Position numbers and translations under genes: made by a program. Source: Schizochytrium sp. TIO01 (lineage: Eukaryota > Sar > Bigyra > Thraustochytrida > Thraustochytriidae). From it: a stretch of DNA of 64,000 bases. Under the pieces are notes generated by a model. That model saw only the letters and a program-made list of their open reading frames with translations, was not told the DNA's origin and ran no database searches. Positions 37,670 through 47,700 of the stretch are shown here, piece by piece; position 1 is the first letter of the stretch; each line of letters begins with the position of its first letter. The stretch lies in contig SMSO01000034.1 in assembly GCA_004764695.1 (NCBI GenBank), positions 2,984,501-3,048,500 on the forward strand, in the 5' to 3' direction.

Positions 37670-40328
37670 ATCTTCATTGTGATTTAACTGCCGATATGTA
37701 CCTACTTAAGTACTAGATACCTATAGTAGAGGCTGCAAATCAGGCCATCAACTCGCTCGAGTTCTTACCTTGATTGGAGCACCTTTGACAAATATAAGTG
37801 TAAGTGGAATGCAAAGCTAATCTCTTTCACATCTGGTTTTATATGTTTACAAACTTGGAGTGCCGTTCATGGCGAATAGCTACCATGGCAGTATCGAAGA
37901 GACTTCCACTTGTCAATACATTAGTAGCAAAGAGATCAATGATGGCACATCTCAACGTTCTTGTCTTTTTTATAATAGCAAAGAGACAGTACCCCAGAGT
38001 AGGTATCCTATTGGAGTCATGATGACTTGGTCACACATGACACTGACGTGCAAGATTTTGTTGATATTTAATTCCTTTCTTTCTCTCTTCTCTCTTAACA
38101 CAGCTAGAGACGAGCACTCTATGCCCGGAGCCATGATTTGAGGAGTAAATAACATGCAGTACATTAAAACGTATACTAATACGTGAGATCATTATATATA
38201 TATATTCCCGTATAAAAAGAAAGTTATCTGAGGAACATGGCAGAGGCCATTTTTCACTCTCACTAGAGTCAGAAGTTAATCCATTCACTCCATTATGTTC
38301 AAATGGGGTAGAAACAATCTATTCAAGCCAAAACATATCCCTCAGGTTATAGTTGCTGATTTCTTTCCAATTTATAGTCATGACCTCGGCCCAATGCTTG
38401 ACTCAATCCATGCACTCTTCCCACTGTATACTACTACCAGTGTTGCTGCAGAGCTCTAGAGAATCTTGCCATCCAAGCGATTTGTAGTGTCTTCTGAACT
38501 CAGTAAAGAAGAGTACATCGCAGCAGCAGAATAGTCGTATGCTTTTTTCCTAGCCCTGATGATGGTAATATGTAGCAATGGTAGGTGCTGCAAGGCAAAA
38601 ACGTTTGAGTCCAGTGCTTAATTTCTTAAAGATCGGCGTCGAACTAGATCGTCCCTCAAGTAGAACATTCAGCTGATGCTACAAGATCAACAAGTTCATG
38701 GAGTGATATCACCAAATCGATACCAACGACGTCATGGCTGCGTCACGATGAATCCGATCTCGCAGTATTCAATGACAACCAACGGCCGTGGTTTTGCGCA
38801 GGTGATTCAGTCTGGTGAAAGCCACGAAATTGCCAAACTCAGCAACCGCCGTTGCAATCGATTTCCGAGTCTTCCTCTTGTCGTTTTTTTTTTTTGGTAA
38901 ATATAACTAACTGCCAATATTATGCATGATAAATTGATTCAACTGCTGATCACTTGCATGCTGTGTCCAGCATCTCTCATGTTCTGTGGATGATGAAGAG
39001 CTTGCTCGTGTCCGTATCAATGATCCCTATAAGAATGAATCTTAATGTTTCTGTGGGTCAATCTTCTTGGCATACAATTTAGCAGACTTCAATTGGAGAC
39101 GTATGGCGCAATCATCGCTTGCAGTAGTGCCATTCATAGCGGTTTTACTAATAAAGTGCATCCAATATTTTAAGCCTTCATAACAAGCTCAGTAGCGCGT
39201 TTTCTGTATGTAGCCATCCCATCGAAAATGACAGACAACAATCACCACTTGGACTACGGCGCCGCTTCTGGCCTCGAGCTGGTCTTGAATACATATATAT
39301 ATATACTGCTGCGTCTCGACCCTCAAGCAGCCAGCCACCAGGCGCCGGGAGGTTTTTCATTCCTCCCTACCTTGTCTTTTCATCATGCCTGCCACAAATT
39401 GTAAAACCCAAGAATCGAAGCAATCTATCCGCATGGCAACAACGATAAAGGTCTTGGAAACGACAGCCTGGAGGCACTACTTACTCCGTGTTGGTATCAA
39501 TGACAGCTCCAAGAGCTTCTTTCTTTTGCCCTGAAGTAGACAGGTATTCACTAATGAATGACAGACAGTCAGGTATTTATTACTTCATAAGTACTTGTGC
39601 GAAACTCTTAAAGGACAACTTTTAAGTGCGAATCACGAATCATCGTGAAATCTTCATACATACCGTCATCATGGTGGCCATGGCGAGGTGTAAAGAGGTA
39701 GGCAGGTACCTGACAGGTAGTTCGCGACGAAAGACATTCTAGCTAGCAGCATCGGCATCAGTCTTCAGTTTCAGAAAAGCTAAGAGATCCTGCAGTTAGG
39801 CAATTGTAAGTTTGTTTCATCAGGCCGTGAGCGATTCGTAATTTGCATCGTGAGTTTCTCACGTGTGGTTTCTCAGCATCAGGAATGATGTCAAGACTTT
39901 GGAGCCACCGCTAGCAAGGTTTGCGCTGTACACAACAGCGGCACGATAATAAGCCCCACGATTGTCCTGCAAGCGCTTGAGAATGCTCAGCCAGACCTGG
40001 TAAATGACACCTAATACAGCTGGCACAATCAAAACTTTTCGGACTGTGCACACAAATCAAATTCTGCTCGAGATATCTACTTCTGCAATCGGCGAATGTA
40101 ACAACACATCTTGCTTGATGTCCTTGAAGGTACAACGCAACAACTACCTTCCAAGGTGAAGCATACTGCTGCTCTCTCTCGCGACGACCCTTTGGACACA
40201 AATGCTTCGCCTGAAAAACCAAATGCTTCGCCTGTATGATGACGGCAGCATTAGAATGGACACAGCTTTAGGACTGCCAACCAGCTCCACCATACACAGC
40301 TTTCGATGATTCGATTCTTCAAACTTAT

Positions 40329-40352
40329 AGTACCTAGGTACCTACCCACGTC
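40329..40352. repeat. Dispersed 24-bp repeat, copy B
   Basis: Second copy of the repeat at 35828-35851, same orientation, 4.5 kb away. Flanking sequence is not obviously shared. Confidence 0.75.
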
Positions 40353-41053
40353 GAGAATCTTCTTCTGCAAACTTGAGACTTTGGCACACGTTCACACACC
40401 CCGTTTTTTGCGCAGTCGAAGAATGAAGCTGCTGCCAAGTGGCATTCATTCATTACCACGGCCCAAACTTCTTCAATGAAGAACTTTGCAAAGCTACTTT
40501 CTCCTCACTTTGGGCAAGCTCACCTTCCACCTTCAAGTGGCTTGCGAGGTATAAAGGTTACTACTTCCTTCTGCTGCCATTGTCCACTGCCGTGACTGAC
40601 TGTTGCTTCAAGCTCTGCTCCAAGACGGCATCTACTGCTCAATACATTCCACCAAACTCTGGAGATACCATCTCCAGCAGAGATGCTGCTTAAGTTCATC
40701 GTCGTGATGAGGCCGGCCGTCTCCTCCACCGTCTCAGCGCTGAGCCCTCTCATACTATCTCTAAATGAAACTTATGAATGAATGTACGAATGAATTGATT
40801 CTGTAAACCACAGAAACAGCCAAACGCAGAAATCCCGAGCTGTTGCAATTGCATATTTTGTACTGCTATATGGCACGAGTTCACGAAGGAGAAGGTAGGT
40901 AGTAAGTAGGTGTCTCTACTCTGCTGCCTCCGCAATCATCGGTCGCACTATTCTTCGCCTCACGTGCCATTTTTGGTGCAAGCCCTCAAATCCCCTCTGC
41001 AAAAGCTCACATTCTTATATGAAAAATAAATATAAAAAAGAAAGAGACGAAGC

Positions 41054-41079
41054 TTTTTTTTTTTTTTTTTTTTTTTTTT
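41054..41079. repeat. Poly(T) tract of 26
   Basis: A pure run of 26 T followed by AT-rich sequence. On the minus strand it would be a poly(A) tract, as found at the end of retroposed sequence, but no element was recognised beside it. Confidence 0.85.
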
Positions 41080-42556
41080 GTAAATATATAAATAAATTAA
41101 ATATAAAAGAGTTAAAGTAATTTGGGCCCTACTGTATAATTAGTTGTAACCTCTCAACGATCCCTCCTCAAAGCTTCTTCTCAACTCTCAACTTCCTTTG
41201 CAACAAATTACGATTTTGATAGGCAGCAGAGAGCAGGAGCGCACCCCGTTCAAGAACAACAGGAAAGATAACCTAACCTGGAAGCGCATCAAAAATAGAA
41301 CTAATCGAGGCAGCTGCAGCCCTCAAGAACCTTTTTTCCATTTTTAAAACAAATAAATAAAAATATAAATAAATAATAAATATACTGCTACCCAGAGGCC
41401 TACTATCAGTCCTATACTATGACTGCTCTAGTAACCGCTCCTATAACGAGCAATGTAATAATCTCTGTCAACCGGGGCAGATAGTCCAAAGGAACTGCTC
41501 AACAAGCGAGGTGAGCATACTCCCGATCGCCTTCACAGCACCTCTCTTAGGTCTCTTGATTGGCCTTCCCTTCACATACCTTGAGACGTCAAACCAAAAG
41601 TGAAGTCTGCAAAAGGTTTCCTAAATTATTAAAAAACTTTCTAACGACGTCGAAATCTTTATGAGGGCCTTCTCTGGCGCACTCTGTGCACACGTCTTAT
41701 TATACCCCCCTATTCCATACATGCACCAACTTGAGTTGGGGTTATAGTGGAACTTTTATTCATTAGTACATGTACCAAAGATCGGGACTACTGAAGTACT
41801 AGCGGCTGCCAAGTCATTCGCTCTTCGTTGTCGCGCAGCAGATCGCCAACACGCTCTGGTCCACCTTGAGGTAGGTTTCTTGTGCTTCAACGCACCATGA
41901 CTGGCCGGTTGGGCTGTCTGAAGGTACTGCAGTGACCTGATGACTGCCGTTAAGGTCAAGGCCCCGCCGCAACAGCCTGGACAGGTGATGAACGATGTAG
42001 TGCAATCGTTGAATGGATATCCATCGATTGATTGATGGCGTCATTGACTGTATGCCGAGCGCCGTTTCCGACGTTAAGCTCGTGAAATGAACCTTGCTGT
42101 AAAGAGGTAGCAGGGGTAATCTAAGGTTGTAGTCAATGCGCAGAGTGATCCTGCGGACAGTAGACTTGCCTGAAAGGGCTCCGTCCTCCTACGCTTCGAA
42201 TGCCACGTGGCGAGAAAGATTCTGTCCCAGGCAAACCGCCACACTTATGCGCAATATGGCGGTCATTCAGATAGATGTTTTGAGTGTCATTTAACGCGTG
42301 TAACAGCCGTCAAAAGAAGCTACAGTGCAAGGAAGAGTGGAAGGTGATGTATGATTGATTAGGCTTGGGCGACTGACTTGATATATGATCTGAATGGTTA
42401 ATGATACACCAAAACCTCTTTTTGATTCATGCTTGGATTGGGTGGGGCTTCTGATCTTTTGAAAAAATAATCGCAATGATGATCCTTCCAATGATGGCGT
42501 TGACCCGACTAACCTCATAACGTTCACATGAGCAGTGAACCAACAGCTTCGCCACG

Positions 42557-43957
42557 ATGGATTCCGGTGGCTATCAGGCCCGTACCTTCTTCGACAAGGA
42601 GAAGAACGTGGGAGGCACCCATGGCCTCTACATGATCTTCTTCTTGCTCGAGCATGTCACGACTGTGCTCCCCGCTGTGTGCATCGTGCCTGCCTTGACC
42701 CTGACTTACCTTCTCAGCGGTGGCATCTTCATGTTCCTCGCTCTGCTCGTCTCCATCCCCGTGGTTGCGGTGACTGCTTTTGCCGTGATCATGGTCGGTC
42801 TTTCCCACGCTGAGTTCCCGGACGAGCCGTGCGACTGGACCAAGTACATCGATATTACTGATGCTAAGCTTGCTGCCAAGTACAAGGGCTCCAAGATCCC
42901 CATCGAGACCTTCGTCGAGGCCTACATGACCCAGCGCGCTGAGTTTGTCGCTGAGCCTCTCGATGTCTTCTGGCACCGCAACGAGATCTTCCGCTTCTGC
43001 ATCACCCTTGGCCACTTCAAGTTCTTCCTCACCAAGTTCACTGGACAGCTTGTGCACCACAGCCAGGCTGCTGACACCGCTGAAGTCCGCGACGTGTACG
43101 ACCGCGGTAACGACTTCTACCGCTGGTTCCTTGGCCCTCGCATGATCTACACTAGCGGAGTTTTCGAGTCCCAGGAAGAGTCTCTTGAGGATGCCCAGGA
43201 CCGCAAGATGGACATCGTATGCCGCAAGGCTCACATGAAGCCCGGTGATGAGCATCTTGATATTGGCTGTGGTTGGGGTACTCTCCTTGCATTCGCCGCC
43301 AAGAACTACGGTACCAAGTCCACTGGAGTCACTCTCGCCCGCGAGCAGTGCGTCTGGGGTATGGATCAGGCCAAGGACTGGGGTGTCGAGGACCGCGTGA
43401 ACATGCTTTGCATGGATTACCGTGACATTCCCAAGAAGCAGTACGACGTTATTACTTCTCTCGAGATGATTGAGCACGTCGGCATCAAGAACGTGCAGAG
43501 CTTCCTCCTCCAGATCAAGGATATGCTCAAGGACAGTGGTATCTTCTACCTCCAGCTCGCCGGTCTCCGCCGCGCTTGGCAGTTTGAGGACCTCGTTTGG
43601 GGTATGTTCATGGGTAGCTACATCTTCCCTAGCGCTGACGCCAGTTGCCCTCTTGGATTCATCACTACTCAGGCTGAGCGTGCTGGTTTTGAGGTCCACA
43701 GTGTGGAGAACTGCGGTGCCCACTACGCTCTTACAATTAACCACTGGTACAACAACTGGGTTAGCAACAAGGAAGAGGTTGTCGGCAAGTACGGTGAGTG
43801 GTGGTACCGCTGCTGGGTTATCTTCCTGGCCTGGAGTACCATTGTTGCTTCTCAGGGCAGCTCCACGGTCTTCTTCGTCACCCTGCACAAGAACACCTCC
43901 CGCTTCGAGCGCCGCGACACCTTTGTTGGACCTTACCCGATTGCTGTGCAACAGTAA
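42557..43957 (+). CDS. Sphingolipid C9-methyltransferase (cyclopropane-fatty-acid synthase family)
   Basis: A 466-residue membrane-anchored methyltransferase. Two N-terminal membrane helices span about 32-54 and 56-82. The methyltransferase core shows YDRGNDFY (181-188), FLGPRMIYTSG (191-201), the SAM-binding motif LDIGCGWGT (234-242), CMDYRDIP (285-292), LEMIEHVG (302-309) and FPSADASCPLG (357-367). This combination, with the two helices, is typical of the fungal enzyme that methylates C9 of the delta-8-unsaturated sphingoid base in glucosylceramide precursors at the ER. 9-methyl sphingoid bases are also known from thraustochytrids. Codons are strongly C-ending, as in transporter copy 1, suggesting high expression. 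The ATG at 42557 lies in CCACGATGG. It is a single exon, intact. A general fatty-acid cyclopropane or methyl transferase is less likely given the helices and motif set. Confidence 0.88.
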   Translation: MDSGGYQARTFFDKEKNVGGTHGLYMIFFLLEHVTTVLPAVCIVPALTLTYLLSGGIFMFLALLVSIPVVAVTAFAVIMVGLSHAEFPDEPCDWTKYIDITDAKLAAKYKGSKIPIETFVEAYMTQRAEFVAEPLDVFWHRNEIFRFCITLGHFKFFLTKFTGQLVHHSQAADTAEVRDVYDRGNDFYRWFLGPRMIYTSGVFESQEESLEDAQDRKMDIVCRKAHMKPGDEHLDIGCGWGTLLAFAAKNYGTKSTGVTLAREQCVWGMDQAKDWGVEDRVNMLCMDYRDIPKKQYDVITSLEMIEHVGIKNVQSFLLQIKDMLKDSGIFYLQLAGLRRAWQFEDLVWGMFMGSYIFPSADASCPLGFITTQAERAGFEVHSVENCGAHYALTINHWYNNWVSNKEEVVGKYGEWWYRCWVIFLAWSTIVASQGSSTVFFVTLHKNTSRFERRDTFVGPYPIAVQQ

Positions 43958-44771
43958 TCTGTCAGCGCACTTTGTACCTGCGAGTTGTCGGAGTGGTGGT
44001 GTCATGTGGTGGTGGTCCAGATATTTGCCGTTTCAAGCGACTTACTAGGCTTTTAAATTGATTTCCTTCTCTCTCCCTGAATTTGCAAAGGAGGCCTCGC
44101 ATTGAAGCTAAAAGCATGAGCAGCAGTATTTACTCACAATCGCGTGATAAGGCATCTGCTATTTGATTGATTGATTGCTTGTGACAAAGCTGTTCCTGTA
44201 ACACCCCTATACTCAATAAAAGACTGCAAACACATAGTTACCCCAAATAGCCCTTTTTACCCTTTTCCCATTTCCTTGTTGTTTTGCTTGTGAGAAAACA
44301 ATATTGCTTGGGCTTTCCCTGTATCACAAATCTTGCCGAAGATCCTCACATAGAGAATCTGTGGCAATTTACTGAAGTTGCAGTACCACATGAAGAACAC
44401 TATAGTGATAAGCAGTGGAAGAGAGGTTTTCAATAATACGGCCAGTTTCGTATTTCGAGAATTTGCTTCGTCTAGATTTAAATTAGATAATAACGTGTTC
44501 ATGAATGTCCAGAGAGAAACGAAAATTATTCTAGCAATTTTATAAATGGTTCGCTATCCAAGCATCAAAAAAACACTTGGGTGATAAGTTCAATCAGCAA
44601 ATTTTAGCATGCAATTTGTACGCAAGTAGTTTGTAAGGGAGCACTAATTCCATGTGAAGAGTAGTTGCGATGTTCAAGTTTGAGTATATCCAACAAAAGA
44701 AGAAGCATACGAGAAGCCCAAGCTACTTGCTTCTCTCAAGTCTTCTTCTTACCTGTAAACCAGAAGGCTCT
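43958..44771. other. Convergent intergenic region
   Basis: Holds the 3' ends of the C9-methyltransferase and the C2/DUF1765-like gene, including a candidate poly(A) signal. No further gene is seen. Confidence 0.75.
44215..44220 (+). terminator. Candidate poly(A) signal AATAAA for the C9-methyltransferase gene
   Basis: AATAAA lies 258 bases after the stop codon, in CTCAATAAAAG, in the gap before the convergent gene. Plausible but unproven. Confidence 0.45.
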
Positions 44772-47700
44772 TTAACGGTAGCCGCCGGCCTGAGGCCCAG
44801 AAGGCTGAAAGTGAGCAATACCACCGTAAACCTTCATTTCACCGCGATCCATCACGGTTACACTCCATTCCAAAACAGGTGAGTGTATGTTGGGATCCAG
44901 CGAGTTGATCCAGATACGCTTAAATTTGGTCACTGAAGGCACAGCATAGGCACGGAATTGCAAGGGCCAGTGCGTCTCGTTGATCAAACGCAGGTCCTTC
45001 TGAAGTTCCTTGATCAGCTCTTCCTTGGAGTCGTTACTGCTTGACGTGCGGACAGTCTCTTCCTCAAGGACCTGGTCAATTGTAGGAAGGGGATGAGACC
45101 GCGGTGAAGTCACGTCATCATCAAGGCTCTCGCTACGGGCAGGCTTGGTCGGTGGGCGCACACTGGAGTCAGACGCGCTATGCACAATAGCCGAAGTGCT
45201 AGTGTTGGCAGGACGTTGCAAAGATCGCGATAGTTCAGAAACGATCTTCTCAACATCACCTGAGCTACGTGTGCGAACGATCTCACCATCATCCATGAAA
45301 GCATTGCGAACGCCTGTGTGCTCCTTAACAGACATGGGTACATTATCCTTGGAGCCACGGCGACGGAAGAACGACTTTCCACCATGCGAAGAACCATTTC
45401 CGCCACCTGCGCTATTGTAAGCCGATGAAGAACGTGCGCCCTCGCCGCTCTTCGAGGGTTCGTACTCTTCCTCAAATTGTCGATGAAGAGATTTGCCCAA
45501 GAGGTACTGGGAGCGCACCATGCTGGCATCCACATTAATCTTCTCAGACCAACGCGAATCAGACGGAGCCTCCGCACGCCAAAGAAGGTTCCACACAGCA
45601 GGCTCGACAGATAAAAGAGAAATGCGCACAGCTCCAAGGAGCCTTGAAAGACTTTCTGTGCGCTCGAGGGAGCGGCACATACGGAACGCAAGCAGGGTGT
45701 GCATGAAATGGCGTACTTCCTCTTGCCAGTGGAAAAATAGTTGCACAAACAAGGACGGCGTATCCTCTTCATTCTCATTGGTTGCGTCCTGGCGAAGTAC
45801 ATCAATACCAAATACGCTTGTCTCACGGACCATTGCTGACACTTGCAAATGGTAGTTCTGATCCCGGTGGTTTATGACAGAAGAATCCTCTTCATGCTTT
45901 GCCAAGAACATCGTCCGAAGGCGGTCCTGGAAGATCAATGGAAAGGAGTGCCAGTGGTTGTAGATAAACTCAAGAGTCTTAAGGACAACCTGGAAGTGTT
46001 CTTGATGCAAAAGTACCCAGAGCATGTGTGCCAAAAGTTTGAATTCAAATGCACTAGGGAGAAGCGGCGGCGTGTCAGCGTACAGGTACGAGAACCAGTT
46101 ACATTTGGAGCGGTCATTGTTCACAGTAATACCACCCGGAAGACGATGTTCAGCTTCAGAGCGCTTGAACTTGCGTCGCACAACGTCAAGGTGAGGATAG
46201 TAGATGCACACAGTGTCAAAATCCCAAGCATATACAAAGGGCTCGGGAGCTGGCTCAGTGGTAACGCCACGAGCAGTCAAAGCAGGGACCTTTGTGGCTT
46301 GCTCGTTGGACAAGTTACCAGCTGCACGCAACTGTGCCATAGGGGCCGGAGGAGGTGCGACGTCTACCTCGTGACGGGCATCTGTGGTCTCACTTCGATG
46401 AATTCGAACTTCTTGTAAGGATTCAAGGACCTTGGTCTTGGACTCCTGATGAGACTCCTCCATTCGAGTGAAAAAGAGAGAGCGAGCTCGACTCATGGCA
46501 AGGTCTGCAGACATAGCTGTGTGCGGTCCACCGCTTCTCAGAATTTTCGCAGCTACGAAGCGACCAGGCCAACCGTGCACCGTCGTAAACCACGCGGACA
46601 AAAGATCAATAGTTGTTGTTACACAATCAAGGTCAAACACATTGGTCTTGGGGATAAGAATGTTTGCGAAGGGCGTGACAAGATTATGGTCAACGAGAAG
46701 CAAAAGACTCAATTTGCGCAACGACTCAGGGTACTCCTTCGGTTCCCGACGACGTAATTCGAGCAAGAAGGCTTTAAGAATTTGCTTGTATCCAGGAATA
46801 TTATGCCAGCGGATGCCGCTCTTAAAGATACGGCCTTCAAAATTCTCGGTTGATTGAGTCGCCAGTACTCCCAATGTGTCCAGAACGTATGTAACCCATT
46901 CCGAAGAATACATAAAGAAGAAGTGGCCATGCTTTTGCACACGACGCAGCCACAATGGAGCTTGGTAAGCCCCATCTTTAGTTGTGCCCATAGGAAGCAC
47001 TGCTTCCTGCTTCTCCAGAGCAGAGCGACCGTAGAGCTTCTCAAGATTCCGATGGAAGGCACGCCAGTTCAGCAAAAGTTCATTATCTGTTTGGCCAATG
47101 CGGACGCGATCAAGCTGGACACGTTCGGCAACCTCGGCAAGATCAGCGCCTTCTAAATTTGCAGCTTGTGCAGCATCTTCGCTAATTGGACCAGAAAATG
47201 AGTCATTACTGTCAAATGACTGGCCATTCGAGCTACCACGCTTTCCAGTTCGTGCGCGAGGTGTAGATGAAAATTCATCTGTCAGCGAGTACCATCCTGC
47301 ATTCCATTCTGGGTGAAGGAATTTACGCCCGTCAGGCCGCAGGACACGGCGAAGGGCCTTCGAGCGCGCCCACTCCTTGATAGATGCCTCGTTGTCCGGA
47401 AGAATAGCTTGGTACAAAAGCTGGCCAAATTTGGGCAAACGAAAGGACATAATGGCGACAACGCGAGCACAGAAGAGACGAAGCTCAGGAAATCCACCCT
47501 TGAGACTCAACTTTTTTAGTGTCCATGCCAACGTACGGTAGCAGACGTCGCGATATTGCAAAAAGAAGCGAGCACCATCGGAGTCTTTGTTTTGCTTCGT
47601 TTCGGTGTCACGCGGGGTCATCATGAACTCACCAAGTTCACCACGTTTCATGATAGCAACCATGACATCAAAGAAGAGAATACGAATTGAAAAAGTGGTG

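Larger units (their letters stand above)
35460..42556. other. 7.1-kb divergent intergenic region
   Basis: Lies between two gene 5' ends. No supported gene is seen. It holds (TTTG)-type short repeats near 35698-35735, GC-rich sequence around 36300-36900, an 11-bp-core repeat cluster at 37576-37669, two copies of a 24-bp repeat at 35828 and 40329, a 26-base poly(T) at 41054 and AT-rich tracts near 41330-41385. Confidence 0.65.

Noticed and set aside
42524-44005. A 493-codon open frame antisense to the C9-methyltransferase
   Set aside because: It mirrors the strongly C-ending codons of the real gene and contains no recognisable domain; long antisense frames arise from such codon bias.
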